64,000 nt of DNA from Chryseobacterium indologenes (lineage in GTDB: Bacteria > Bacteroidota > Bacteroidia > Flavobacteriales > Weeksellaceae): contig NZ_LJOD01000005.1 of assembly GCF_001295265.1 (NCBI RefSeq), positions 186,001 to 250,000 on the forward strand, read 5' to 3'. The position numbers and the translations under genes are program-made. Shown one piece after another: positions 18,753 through 27,583 of this stretch (its first letter is position 1; every line of letters starts with the position of its first letter). The notes under the pieces are model-generated. The model saw nothing but the letters and a program-made list of their open reading frames with translations, was not told where the DNA came from and did not search any database.

Positions 18753-19748
18753 TTATCTTTGAATTTTGAAAGTCGCTGCCGGCGGAGGGGTTTGAAGTGC
18801 CGCACTATCCCTCTGGATCTGCATTGCTTTCTTTTCATTACTGATCTGATCTTTGATCTGCTGATCGGTTTTATTCTTTGCAGCCAGCTTCTCAGCTTCT
18901 CTTTTCTGCTTTTCCGTCATTGCTGCAATTCTCGCTTCAGTCTGTTTTTTCACAACAGCAAAATTCTGTTTTTCTTTTTCCAGTTTTCCTCTCAGGTCTA
19001 CTGCTGTTTTAGAATATTCTGTATTGGGAAGTTCCTTTTCTACCATTTTAGTGTAAGAAAGGGCACTTTCAATACGTTCGTCCTTAAGATCATAAATAGA
19101 TTTTGTAGCCAGTTCGTAACGGGACTTCATGATATAATCATAAATCTTCGGACGAAGTTTTGTACTTGGGAAATCTTCCAGAACATTATCTAAGGCTACA
19201 TTTGCGGCTTTATAGTCACCCATTTTAAAATACTGTCTTGCATTTTCATAGGCTTTGAATTCTAATTTATAGGACAATTCATCAATAAGCTGCCCGATAT
19301 TTTTAGATCTTTCCGAATTAGGGTAATTGTTCAGGAATTCCTGTAATTCATTGATGGCCGTTTCGGTAGTAGACTGATCCAGGTTATAATCCATTGATCC
19401 TTCATAATAGCATAAAGCAGACATATAAGAAGCTTCTTCTGCTCTTGGATCTTTAGAAAAGTTTACGGCAAAGTTCTTAAACTGATGTCCGGCCAGCTTA
19501 TAGTTTTTATCATAATAGTTGGCATAAGCAGTATTGAAACCTACGTTAGGAAAATCATCCGTTCCTGCAACAAGGTTAGTCAGTCTGTCGTAAAGGGCTA
19601 ATGCATTCTTCCACTTCTTTTTGGCGAAGTTTTCATTGGCTGCTTTTAAGATAAAATTCTTATCAGCACTTCTCATGGCTCTTTCCTGCTGGCTTACACA
19701 TGATGAAATCACTGCTACGGCAAAAAAGCCTAAAATATATTTTTTCAT
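18753..19748 (-). CDS. bamD: Outer membrane assembly lipoprotein BamD
   Basis: 331 residues. A lipoprotein signal ends in AVISSC with the Cys near residue 17. Tetratricopeptide repeats follow: KWKNALALYDRLTNL, NYYDKNYKLAGHQFKNF, ELQEFLNNYPNS and DYKAANVALDNVLEDFPS. The C-terminal tail (about 260-331) is charged and rich in Lys, Glu and Gln, longer than the E. coli protein (about 245). BamD is the essential partner of BamA in folding beta-barrels at the outer membrane. Confidence 0.9.
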   Translation of the reverse strand: MKKYILGFFAVAVISSCVSQQERAMRSADKNFILKAANENFAKKKWKNALALYDRLTNLVAGTDDFPNVGFNTAYANYYDKNYKLAGHQFKNFAVNFSKDPRAEEASYMSALCYYEGSMDYNLDQSTTETAINELQEFLNNYPNSERSKNIGQLIDELSYKLEFKAYENARQYFKMGDYKAANVALDNVLEDFPSTKLRPKIYDYIMKSRYELATKSIYDLKDERIESALSYTKMVEKELPNTEYSKTAVDLRGKLEKEKQNFAVVKKQTEARIAAMTEKQKREAEKLAAKNKTDQQIKDQISNEKKAMQIQRDSAALQTPPPAATFKIQR

Positions 19749-19796
19749 ATAAAAAATTCAACAGTTTTCGGATTATACAGCCGATTTACTAATTTG

Positions 19797-19804
19797 CAAA
19801 AATA
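19797..19804 (-). promoter_or_regulatory. -7 promoter element for bamD
   Basis: Minus-strand TATTTTTG (TAnnTTTG) about 50 bases before the bamD start. Confidence 0.5.
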
Positions 19805-19851
19805 TAACTTTTTTGCCAATAGATTTTTTTTTATGAATATTTAACGTAATT

Positions 19852-20481
19852 TTAGTCTGCTGCGTATCCTAAAATGGCAAAAACACTGAGTAAAAGATTC
19901 ATTCTTACTTTTTTCTCTGCTTCTTTGGCATAGGCATCTTCATTTTTGCTGGGCACATAAAGTTCATAGAAATTTTTGTTCCGGATAACAAATAATGTGG
20001 AGCCGATGATCATGGTAAGGATATCTTCGGGTTTTGGGGTAAAGGTAAATACTCCTGAAGCTACTCCTTTTTTGATAACCTCATCCAGTTTTTTCACAAA
20101 AAGCTGATAGAAATCCAGTAATTCGTCTTTTAAATTATCGGTATGTCTTAGTTCCTGGGTTACAAAGCCATGGAAATAGTTGTATTTGAACAGTTGGGAA
20201 ACAATATATTTGATCATTTCACGCATTTGCATCTCCGGTTTTCCTTCTTTGATAGTATCTGCAAATTCCGAAAAATTTTCTCTGGTCTTCAGCACTCTGT
20301 ACTGATAGAGATAAGACATCATTTTTTCTTTGGAACCAAAGTAATAGGAAATCATCGCTACATTGATGTTTGCCTTGGAACAGATGTCTCTTACAGAAGT
20401 TCCTTCGTATCCTTTTTTTGCGATCAGTTCCTCGGCAATGTCCAGTATGTGAATCTGTTTTTCTGTAAATTTTTTTCTCAT
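19852..20481 (-). CDS. TetR-family transcriptional regulator
   Basis: 209 residues. The N-terminal helix-turn-helix is clear: ILDIAEELIAKKGYEGTSVR, DICSKANINVAMISYYFGSK, EKMMSYLYQY. The ligand-binding C-terminal domain (about 60-205) is not assignable. It is divergent from the TatD-like gene, and an inverted repeat in the 100-base gap is a natural operator candidate. Autoregulation is likely by family precedent. Confidence 0.9.
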   Translation of the reverse strand: MRKKFTEKQIHILDIAEELIAKKGYEGTSVRDICSKANINVAMISYYFGSKEKMMSYLYQYRVLKTRENFSEFADTIKEGKPEMQMREMIKYIVSQLFKYNYFHGFVTQELRHTDNLKDELLDFYQLFVKKLDEVIKKGVASGVFTFTPKPEDILTMIIGSTLFVIRNKNFYELYVPSKNEDAYAKEAEKKVRMNLLLSVFAILGYAAD

Positions 20482-20525
20482 TGAGATGCTCTTTGAGTAA
20501 AGTTAAGAAATTTTTAACAGATTTA

Positions 20526-20539
20526 TAAACGTTCGTTTA
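20526..20539. promoter_or_regulatory. Candidate TetR operator
   Basis: Inverted repeat TAAACG-TT-CGTTTA in the divergent gap between the TetR gene (start 20481) and the TatD-like gene (start 20581). Size and placement fit a TetR dimer site. Binding is inference. Confidence 0.5.
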
Positions 20540-20569
20540 ATAATTTTAAATTAATTTTCTGGATAATTG

Positions 20570-20577
20570 TATTTTTG
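20570..20577 (+). promoter_or_regulatory. -7-like element abutting the TatD-type gene start
   Basis: TATTTTTG matches TAnnTTTG and ends three bases before the ATG at 20581. If used, the transcript would be essentially leaderless. It could also be a chance match. Confidence 0.35.
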
Positions 20578-20580
20578 TGG

Positions 20581-21207
20581 ATGAAGTTTTTTGATTTTCA
20601 CCACCATAAGGAAAGTGTTACGTACGGGATCTACAATCTGGATCCGGGCACGCCTCCTAAGAATAATCTTTATTCAGCAGGGATCCACCCTAAGGATATT
20701 GATGCAGGTTCTATGGAAAATCAGTTCAGGTGGCTGGAATCCTCTATTTCTGAAAACTGTTTTGCCATAGGGGAATGCGGACTGGACTCTATGGTACCGG
20801 TTCCACAAAAAATCCAGGAAAAAGTATTTTTAAGACAGATTTATTTATCCAATGAGATCAGAAAACCCCTTATTATTCATTGTGTAAGAAAATTTTACGA
20901 GGTGATTTCTTTTAAAAAGAAGGCGGAACAGGCGATGATTATTCATGGTTTTAATAAAAAGAGACCCATTGCAGAAGATCTGTTGGCCAGGAATTTTTAT
21001 CTGAGTTTTGGAAAAGCTGTTTTGTATCAATTATCTTTGCAGGATATTTTAAAGGCTGTTCCACTGGACAAGCTCTTTTTAGAGACTGACAATGATGATT
21101 TTGCTATTGAAGATCTCTATCAGAAAGTCTCTGAAATAAAAGGAGTTTCACCGGAAACGCTGAATGAACAAATTTTAGAAAATTTATACACAATAAAAAA
21201 TGGATAA
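20581..21207 (+). CDS. TatD-family metal-dependent hydrolase
   Basis: 208 residues from the ATG at 20581; a TTG two codons earlier (20575) is also in frame but less likely. Metal-binding residues of the TatD barrel are visible: FDFHHH near the start, IGECGLDS, IIHCVRKF, MIIHGFNK and LETDNDD. TatD proteins are 3'-5' DNA/RNA exonucleases or related phosphoesterases. At 208 residues it is shorter than E. coli TatD (about 260), a length common in Bacteroidetes. It overlaps tcdA by eight bases. Confidence 0.85.
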   Translation: MKFFDFHHHKESVTYGIYNLDPGTPPKNNLYSAGIHPKDIDAGSMENQFRWLESSISENCFAIGECGLDSMVPVPQKIQEKVFLRQIYLSNEIRKPLIIHCVRKFYEVISFKKKAEQAMIIHGFNKKRPIAEDLLARNFYLSFGKAVLYQLSLQDILKAVPLDKLFLETDNDDFAIEDLYQKVSEIKGVSPETLNEQILENLYTIKNG

Positions 21208-21925
21208 ATACTGGCTGGAAAGAACGGAACTTCTGATTAAGGAAGCTGGATTGGAAAAACTCAATAAAGCCAATGTTCTGGTTGTAGGGCTGGGAGGCGT
21301 AGGATCTTTTGCTGCAGAATTTCTGGTGAGAGCCGGTATCGGGAATATGACAGCCGTAGACGGAGATACCGTAGATATTACCAATATCAACAGACAGCTT
21401 CCTGCTCTTCATTCTACTGTAGGAATGCATAAAGTAGATGTGGTGGCTGAAAGGCTGCTGGACATCAATCCTAAGCTTAATCTGATCAAGATCAACGAAT
21501 TTCTTAATCCTGAAAGAATGGATGAAGTGCTTGATTCGGGCAAATTTGATTATGTTCTTGACTGCATCGACAGTGTAACGCCGAAATTGTGCCTGATTAA
21601 AGCAGCCAGAAAAAGAAAGATCAAGATCATCAGCTCTATGGGAGCAGGTGGAAAAACTGATCCAAGTAAGGTCATGGTAAGGGATATCAGCAAAACACAA
21701 AACTGTTATCTAGCCAAGCAGGTAAGAAAGAGACTGAAAAAAGAAAAAATCAATAAAGGGTTCAGATGTGTCTTCTCTAATGAACTTCAGCAGGAGGAAA
21801 GCCTGAAAATGACAGATGGAAGCAACTTTAAGAGATCATTTTACGGTACCATCAGTTTTATTCCTGCTATTTTCGGTTTATATGCCGCCGCCGAAGTGAT
21901 CAACTATTTAGTGAAACAAGATTAA
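21200..21925 (+). CDS. tcdA: tRNA threonylcarbamoyladenosine dehydratase
   Basis: 241 residues, an E1-like ThiF/MoeB-fold ATPase. The nucleotide-binding motif VVGLGGVGSFAAEFLVRAGI, the DGDTVDITNINRQ segment and DCIDSVTPK are typical of TcdA (CsdL). It converts t6A at position 37 of ANN-decoding tRNAs to the cyclic form ct6A. The second half has ISSMGAGGKTDPSKV, characteristic of this subfamily, and there is no zinc-cysteine cluster. It overlaps the TatD-like gene and shares TAATG with rnpA. Confidence 0.9.
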   Translation: MDKYWLERTELLIKEAGLEKLNKANVLVVGLGGVGSFAAEFLVRAGIGNMTAVDGDTVDITNINRQLPALHSTVGMHKVDVVAERLLDINPKLNLIKINEFLNPERMDEVLDSGKFDYVLDCIDSVTPKLCLIKAARKRKIKIISSMGAGGKTDPSKVMVRDISKTQNCYLAKQVRKRLKKEKINKGFRCVFSNELQQEESLKMTDGSNFKRSFYGTISFIPAIFGLYAAAEVINYLVKQD

Positions 21926-22302
21926 TGCAGCAATTTAACTATCCCAAAGCAGAAAAACTCAAAAAAAATACTGAGATCTCTTTACTTTTTGACAAAGGTA
22001 AATGGAAAAGCTGTGGCCCTCTCAGAATCATTATCCTGAAAGATAAGCCCGGACAGCCTGTAGAACATACGCGAGTGGGTGTTTCTGTCTCTAAAAGGTA
22101 TTTTAAAAAAGCTGTACACAGAAACCGCATAAAACGTCTCTTAAGGGAGTGCTATCGCCTGAATAAGGATTTATTTAAAAGTTCTTTCGGTGAAAAAACA
22201 ATTGCTATGCTTTTTTGGGCTTCCAATGAGATGCCTCCAAAATTCCAGGATGTTCAGGCCGGCTTTATCAAACTGTGCCAGATGCAGAAGAAGTCTTCTT
22301 AA
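21925..22302 (+). CDS. rnpA: Ribonuclease P protein component
   Basis: 125 residues. The RNR signature is visible in RVGVSVSKRYFKKAVHRNRI followed by KRLLRECYRLNK. It assists the RNase P RNA in maturing tRNA 5' ends. The ATG overlaps the tcdA stop (TAATG), so the genes are translationally coupled. It is not beside rpmH or dnaA here, unlike the order in many other bacteria. Confidence 0.92.
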   Translation: MQQFNYPKAEKLKKNTEISLLFDKGKWKSCGPLRIIILKDKPGQPVEHTRVGVSVSKRYFKKAVHRNRIKRLLRECYRLNKDLFKSSFGEKTIAMLFWASNEMPPKFQDVQAGFIKLCQMQKKSS

Positions 22303-22456
22303 TTGACCGTTAAATCCTTCGGGTATAAAAGTTTTGGAGAAACAAAGCCTTTCTGTGTAATCATTAGCCAGCCATTTCATTGATTATTTCTTTACCATAC
22401 AACAGATTATCACAATTTATGCTCCGGTTTTTGTAACTTAGGGAAAACAAATTAAT

Positions 22457-23056
22457 ATGTTAGACAATATTCCTTATTTTCCTTACATTCTCAGTGCTTT
22501 TATCGGTATTGGTCTTGCAGCAGCAACCGGTTTCAGAGTATTTCTCCCGATGTTTGCAGTTAGTCTCGCGTCCTACCTTCACTGGATTCCAATGAATGAA
22601 AATTTCGAATGGCTTTCCGGACTTCCTGCTCTGATTACAACCGGTATTGCTACCGTTGCAGAGATTTTAGCGTATTATATTCCGTTTGTGGATCATCTTC
22701 TGGATACGATATCTGTTCCTATGGCTACGGTGGCAGGATCTATATTATTTGCCAGCCAGTTTGCAGATCTGGGAACATTTCCGCAGTGGGCGCTTGCATT
22801 AATTGCAGGTGGAGGAACAGCAGCAACCATCAGTTCGGGTTTTGCCGGAATCCGGGCAGCTTCTACGGCAACAACGGGCGGGCTGGGAAATTCTGTTGTG
22901 GGAACTACTGAAACAGCAGGCGCAGGGATTATGTCTATATTGGCAATGGCCGCTCCTTTTGTTGCTGCAATCTGTGCGGTAATCCTTATTATTCTGGTTG
23001 TTATTTATGGCCGGAAAGCATGGCGGAAGCTGAAGAAAACAAGTACAGAGCCTTAG
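22457..23056 (+). CDS. DUF4126 family membrane protein
   Basis: 199 residues with several hydrophobic segments. The N-terminal LSAFIGIGLAAATGFRVFLP and the Gly/Ala/Thr-rich LALIAGGGTAATISSGFAGI followed by TATTGGLGNSVV are characteristic of DUF4126. Function unknown. It ends tail-to-tail with the next minus-strand gene, the stop codons sharing TTAG. Confidence 0.8.
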   Translation: MLDNIPYFPYILSAFIGIGLAAATGFRVFLPMFAVSLASYLHWIPMNENFEWLSGLPALITTGIATVAEILAYYIPFVDHLLDTISVPMATVAGSILFASQFADLGTFPQWALALIAGGGTAATISSGFAGIRAASTATTGGLGNSVVGTTETAGAGIMSILAMAAPFVAAICAVILIILVVIYGRKAWRKLKKTSTEP

Positions 23057-24162
23057 CTTCCGGTACATCTCAGATCTGATGAAGGATCATCTTCGGTAAT
23101 TAACAGCCGGATTTTTTCTGCTTCTTCAGATAATTTCAGCTGGCAATAGTAGGTAAACAACTTGCTTAAAAGCCTCCTGTTATGGTCAGGAATCAGTTCT
23201 TCATACTTTTTCAGAACATTAAGAGCTTCTTTTTTTCTATTGAGCATAAGAAGGTATGCTGCAGATCTTAAAAATAATACCGTTTTTTCTGAAGGAACTA
23301 AAAATTCTTCTCCGTTATCATCTTTGGCGGTTTCAAAGATTTTTTCCTGAACTGTATTTCCGAAGTCTCTCCCTATTTTATTGATTTCCGACAAAGCTTT
23401 TTCGTTCTGGCTTGTAATGATGAATATCTGAATTTTCAGATTTTTATATGCTATCTTATCAAAATCGGATAAATCCTTGTTTTTCTCTGCTGTATGGATG
23501 ATATCCAGTGCTTCGGTATATTTTTTCAATGAAAATAAAATCTGAGCCTTATTGAAAAGAGCGAGTGAATGATCCGGATCTGAAGCCAGTACATTGTTAT
23601 AAATCTTTAATGCTTCCAAAGTCTTTCCCTCTGAAGTTAGGCCGGCAGCCCGGTTCAGCATTTCATCATGGTTTTCCTGAGTGGTCTTTTTCCCGGTGAG
23701 ATATTCTGTAATCAACGGAATAAATTCTTTTGTCATTTCCTGATAATACGTGAGATATTCTGCATCAGTTTTAGACTGTGGCTTTCCACCAGACAGAAAC
23801 TTATCAAAAGACTGAGCTGTTATTTCAACATCAAAACTTCCTTTATTATAGACAGCCACAACGGAAATGGAAAAGTTACGGTATTTATCTTTTGTTTTGT
23901 TAATCTTATCAAAAAATGCAGACCCTTTTATTTCCTTAAAGGATTTAAAAGACGACCCGGTAGATAGCCACCCATTATTTATCAACACTTTTGCCTGCGG
24001 CATTTCATTTAACCTGGTAATCGCTGCTTCCTCGCTTAAATGCTTTACAGGAAGTACTGTGGTATATTTTAGTGTGCTGACAGGGAATTCTTCGTCAAGC
24101 CTGACCTGGGCTGATGAGGAGAAAAAACTCAGCAGGAAAACACATACCAGACGTATGATCAT
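23053..24162 (-). CDS. Secreted tetratricopeptide repeat protein, unknown function
   Basis: 369 residues. A signal peptide (MIIRLVCVFLLSFFSSSAQ) is followed by an unassigned N-terminal domain (about 20-175). TPR-like repeats from about 175 to 350 include TSEGKTLEALKIYNNVLASD, HSLALFNKAQILFSLKKYTE and LNRKKEALNVLKKYEELIPD. The start shares one base with the preceding stop (TAATG), so it is translationally coupled to the acidic protein upstream. Confidence 0.72.
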   Translation of the reverse strand: MIIRLVCVFLLSFFSSSAQVRLDEEFPVSTLKYTTVLPVKHLSEEAAITRLNEMPQAKVLINNGWLSTGSSFKSFKEIKGSAFFDKINKTKDKYRNFSISVVAVYNKGSFDVEITAQSFDKFLSGGKPQSKTDAEYLTYYQEMTKEFIPLITEYLTGKKTTQENHDEMLNRAAGLTSEGKTLEALKIYNNVLASDPDHSLALFNKAQILFSLKKYTEALDIIHTAEKNKDLSDFDKIAYKNLKIQIFIITSQNEKALSEINKIGRDFGNTVQEKIFETAKDDNGEEFLVPSEKTVLFLRSAAYLLMLNRKKEALNVLKKYEELIPDHNRRLLSKLFTYYCQLKLSEEAEKIRLLITEDDPSSDLRCTGS

Positions 24163-26342
24163 TATTTCCCGCTTTTAATATCATTCACATCCTTAATTCT
24201 AGCATCAAAATATTCTGCTTTCTCAGGATGCTTTTTCTTTAAAATCCCAAATGCTTTAATGGCTTTGCTGTACAGCTTCTGTTCTACATAGAGATTAGCC
24301 AGTGTTTCAGTCATCAGGTGCGAAATATCATCATTTCTTTCTTTAACAACATATGTGCTTTCTTCTTTTAACTGGCTGATTCTCGGATTGTTTTCGATGA
24401 ATGTTTCGATGGCTTTTTCTTTGATCACCGTTTTTTCCTTTTCAATCTCTTCAGTTCTGTCAATTTTCAGCCAGCTCTGCCACGTATTGATAAAGCCGGG
24501 AACATTGCTGTCATGAACGACCTGAGCAGGCTGTTCCGGTTCTGTATTTTTTGCAGGCTCTTCTTCTTTTTTCTCCGCTTCATTTTTATTTTCACCTCCG
24601 GACCAACTGGAAATCCCTGAGCCGAAAAACGAAACACTCATTACCGGAGCTTCTTCCGGAGAAATTATTTCATGGTTTTCTTCTTCGTTATCAGCCTTTT
24701 CCAAAGCCTCTTTCTTATCATCCTGATTCACCTCCGCCTTTATAGCATTTTCAGCCACAGCGATTTCTTCTTTAGCATCTTCCTGCTCTTCTTTGGCAGT
24801 CTGAACAGCCTCAGGCTCTATATCCTCAGCTTTAACTTCCGGAGAAACGGTTTCTTTAGAGATCAGGGAATCAGGAACATGAGTATCTACACTCATTGGC
24901 TTCCATTCCGTATTGATTTCAGGCAATGTTTTTGGCTCTGGCTCTGCTGCCTCTTCCTCATGAGTCCCTATCGGTTGTTCAGGTTCCTGGTGCTCAGCAA
25001 TATTTTCTACAGCAGCTTCTGCTTTGCGTTCTTCTTTGAATTTAGGCTCATCACTTCCTGTTGACCAGAAATGAAAATTCTGGGTTTCAGCAAAACTAAT
25101 CTCATGATCTCCTGCTTCTGATTCAGTTTCTTCCGCTACATTTTCTGCTGCAGGTTTGGTTTCCTTCATTTTCTTCTCGACCTCTTCAATCAGACGTCTC
25201 ATTTCTTCCTCATGCTTATTGATTGAAGGCTTAACAACAGCTTCTGCAGTTAGCATTTCTTCTGTATTGGCTGTCTGAATCTTCACATCAGACATGAAAG
25301 CCTCTGTTCCATGGAAACTTATTTCGGCTTCATCAGCCTGTTCTGTTTCGGGCTGAATTTCTTCTGCAATATGAACTTCTTTCTGATCAGTTTCCGGAGA
25401 TAAAGGTTCTGCTTCATGGAAACTGGTATCATTCATCTCATTGATTTCTTCTGTTACCTCTTCTGAAGGTTGTTCTTCGCTGATGATCACTTCAGGTGTA
25501 AATACTGCCCCCATGTCCTCTTCTTCCGTTTGTTCTTTCTGCGTTTCGGAAGCATTCTCTTTTAATTCTTCAACAACTTCCTCATTAACAATTTCTTCCA
25601 AAGGCTCTACTTCATGAAAACTCAGATGATCTTCCTGAGCAACCTCTTCTTTTTCTGTTGTATCTGCAAGCTGGTCTTCATTCACAATTTCTTCAGGAGT
25701 GAATTCAGTATCTGCTTCCGGAATTTTAGCTGTATTTTCTTGTTCTTCCTGAATGGTTTCCTGAATAAGACTGATCGGTTTTGAAACCAATTCCGTTTTC
25801 TGGGTAACCAGTGTTCCGGACTCCAGAGTGGATTCAAGATCTATGGTTTCAGCCTGCTCTTCATTCAGGAAGTTTTCTTCTCCTTCAAACAGGATTCTGT
25901 TTCTTTCACCATTCACGTAGATATGGGTAACTTCCTGAGGAATGTTCAGCATACAGGCAGCTGTTTCGTCCTGCTTTTCTTCTGTTTTTTCAACAGGCTC
26001 TTCTCTCTTAATAGGAAAAGCTTTGTCTTTATAACCAAAACGTGCCGGTTTTGCTGCAGATTGTGAAGGCTGCTTCTCTTCAACAGTCTCAGCAGGTTTA
26101 GCATCCGGCCGGATCTTACCGTTGATCAGCTGATAAAGGATCTTTTTATCTGTGGTATATGCAGCAGTTGTGGAGAGTTCTTTCTGATAGTTTTCCTGAT
26201 CATAAAGGTGAACTCCATATAAATGTAGTGCCCTGATGTTTTGAACATATGGAAAGGCATGAATTTCTTCTTTCAAAAGATTAAGGTCTTCTGACTGAAT
26301 ATTTTTCGGATTCTTTAATAATTCTAAAACTCTGGGATTCAT
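24162..26342 (-). CDS. Long acidic, mostly disordered protein with TPR-like ends
   Basis: 726 residues. The N-terminus (1-85, VLELLKNPKNIQSEDLNLLK) and the last 60 or so residues (LANLYVEQKLYSKAIKAFGI) look helical and TPR-like. The 570 residues between are very rich in Glu and probably unstructured. A short motif recurs: LSFHEVEPL, TSFHEAEPL, ISFHGTEAF, ISFAETQNF and VSFFGSGIS. Flavobacterial genomes often carry such a gene beside lptE; its function is unknown. No signal peptide is seen, so it is presumably cytoplasmic. One base separates it from lptE. Confidence 0.72.
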   Translation of the reverse strand: MNPRVLELLKNPKNIQSEDLNLLKEEIHAFPYVQNIRALHLYGVHLYDQENYQKELSTTAAYTTDKKILYQLINGKIRPDAKPAETVEEKQPSQSAAKPARFGYKDKAFPIKREEPVEKTEEKQDETAACMLNIPQEVTHIYVNGERNRILFEGEENFLNEEQAETIDLESTLESGTLVTQKTELVSKPISLIQETIQEEQENTAKIPEADTEFTPEEIVNEDQLADTTEKEEVAQEDHLSFHEVEPLEEIVNEEVVEELKENASETQKEQTEEEDMGAVFTPEVIISEEQPSEEVTEEINEMNDTSFHEAEPLSPETDQKEVHIAEEIQPETEQADEAEISFHGTEAFMSDVKIQTANTEEMLTAEAVVKPSINKHEEEMRRLIEEVEKKMKETKPAAENVAEETESEAGDHEISFAETQNFHFWSTGSDEPKFKEERKAEAAVENIAEHQEPEQPIGTHEEEAAEPEPKTLPEINTEWKPMSVDTHVPDSLISKETVSPEVKAEDIEPEAVQTAKEEQEDAKEEIAVAENAIKAEVNQDDKKEALEKADNEEENHEIISPEEAPVMSVSFFGSGISSWSGGENKNEAEKKEEEPAKNTEPEQPAQVVHDSNVPGFINTWQSWLKIDRTEEIEKEKTVIKEKAIETFIENNPRISQLKEESTYVVKERNDDISHLMTETLANLYVEQKLYSKAIKAFGILKKKHPEKAEYFDARIKDVNDIKSGK

Positions 26343-26343
26343 T

Positions 26344-26868
26344 TTACCAATTCGCTACAATATCGTTAAATATCTTGTTAATAATTCTGTCTGTAACCAC
26401 TTTTACCTGAGAGGCCTCAATTTCACTCTGGCTCAGGTTACTGTTAAAAACGGCTTCATCTGTATAGGCTCTGTCAAAGCTCAGCTCCGAATGAAGTTTA
26501 TTTTCATAATGTACTTTTACGGTAATTGTCAGCTTACTCTGTGCCTGCTGAACAATACCTCCCGAAGGATTCTGCTGTGTATTTGAGCTGATGGTGGTAG
26601 GTGAGAAGCCATAATCTGAAATTTCACCTTCTACCAGGATATCCGGATTTGATTTGGTTCCTTTCAATGTAGTTCTCTGCAGAAACCGGTTCTGGATGTC
26701 TGTAGAAAACTGCTGGGAAAGGGTTGGATTTACCAGTGATGCATTGTTTGGAAATTCATTGATCTGAATCGTTTTTTCGTCCGTCAGTGAAGATCCGCCT
26801 GTAAATGAATAACACTGCTGAAACAGTGAAAGAATCACAAATCCGAATATTATTTTTAATTTACTCAT
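26344..26868 (-). CDS. lptE: LPS assembly lipoprotein LptE family
   Basis: 174 residues. A lipoprotein-type signal ends in LFQQC. The body matches the Bacteroidetes LptE pattern: TIQINEFPNNASLVNPTLSQ, FSTDIQNRFLQRTTL and VEGEISDYGFSP. LptE plugs the LptD barrel that inserts lipopolysaccharide into the outer leaflet. It overlaps the upstream membrane protein gene by four bases and is followed one base later by the acidic protein. Confidence 0.82.
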   Translation of the reverse strand: MSKLKIIFGFVILSLFQQCYSFTGGSSLTDEKTIQINEFPNNASLVNPTLSQQFSTDIQNRFLQRTTLKGTKSNPDILVEGEISDYGFSPTTISSNTQQNPSGGIVQQAQSKLTITVKVHYENKLHSELSFDRAYTDEAVFNSNLSQSEIEASQVKVVTDRIINKIFNDIVANW

Positions 26869-27566
26869 ACTGTTTTTTGATTTGGGCTCCCCAATATATT
26901 TTTAAAGGAAGCATATTTTATACAGATCCCAAGAGGTATTGTAAATAAAAGACCGATTCCGCATACAATAGCTCCTAACTGAGAAATAATTCCAACCACA
27001 ATAGTGAACAGGAAAATCATAAAGAAGTTTCTTCTGGCCAGTTTCCAGGAAATTGAAAAGGCTTCTCTTACACTGGAAATTCTATATAACGAAATTAAAG
27101 GCTGGACAAAATACATCGATATTGCAACTACAAAAAGCAGAACAATAACGAGCAGAAACCAGATTCCCATTCCTCCTGCAAATAAAGCCGCACCGGTATC
27201 AGATAGCTGCCCATCTGATGCAGAAGCTGCAAACAGAATAGGAAGCAGTGATAGCTGAATCGGGATCATGATGATAAAGCATACAACAAAAAGAAGCAGG
27301 AACAGTTTCAGATAGGTCACAAAATCTGTAAAATCAAAAATATCCCCAGCCTGAACTTTCTGTCCTTCATCTACTTTTCTGCATATTTTATAAAAGTTTC
27401 CTAACGCCATCACTCCTAAAAAGGGAATAAGGCTCATCACAAAAAGGAGTAAGGTTGCTACTATAAATCCGCCAATATCTTTTTTAAAAAGATCTACACC
27501 TTCCGATATGAACTTTCCTATATTCATGTCATATCCATTGGTGGCCGTTACATCGAAATTCTTCAT
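26865..27566 (-). CDS. Integral membrane protein, unknown function
   Basis: 233 residues with about five or six hydrophobic segments from residue 35 on. The N-terminus NGYDMNIGKFISEGVDLFKK resembles proteins sometimes placed in the DUF975/GlpQ-membrane-like group. I do not recognise a specific function. It sits between a sigma-54 activator (17-base gap) and lptE (four-base overlap), so it is part of an envelope-related operon. Confidence 0.7.
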   Translation of the reverse strand: MKNFDVTATNGYDMNIGKFISEGVDLFKKDIGGFIVATLLLFVMSLIPFLGVMALGNFYKICRKVDEGQKVQAGDIFDFTDFVTYLKLFLLLFVVCFIIMIPIQLSLLPILFAASASDGQLSDTGAALFAGGMGIWFLLVIVLLFVVAISMYFVQPLISLYRISSVREAFSISWKLARRNFFMIFLFTIVVGIISQLGAIVCGIGLLFTIPLGICIKYASFKNILGSPNQKTV

Positions 27567-27583
27567 TTACTTGTTTTTTAGTT

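Noticed and set aside
21200..21925. E1-like enzyme as a partner of the Gly-Gly tailed protein at 53324
   Set aside because: Sequence features and operon place it as tcdA, and the genes are 31 kb apart.
24551..25064. Plus-strand frames opposite the long acidic protein
   Set aside because: The Glu-rich codons on the minus strand create Phe/Leu/Ser-rich antisense frames; no start context or family resemblance.
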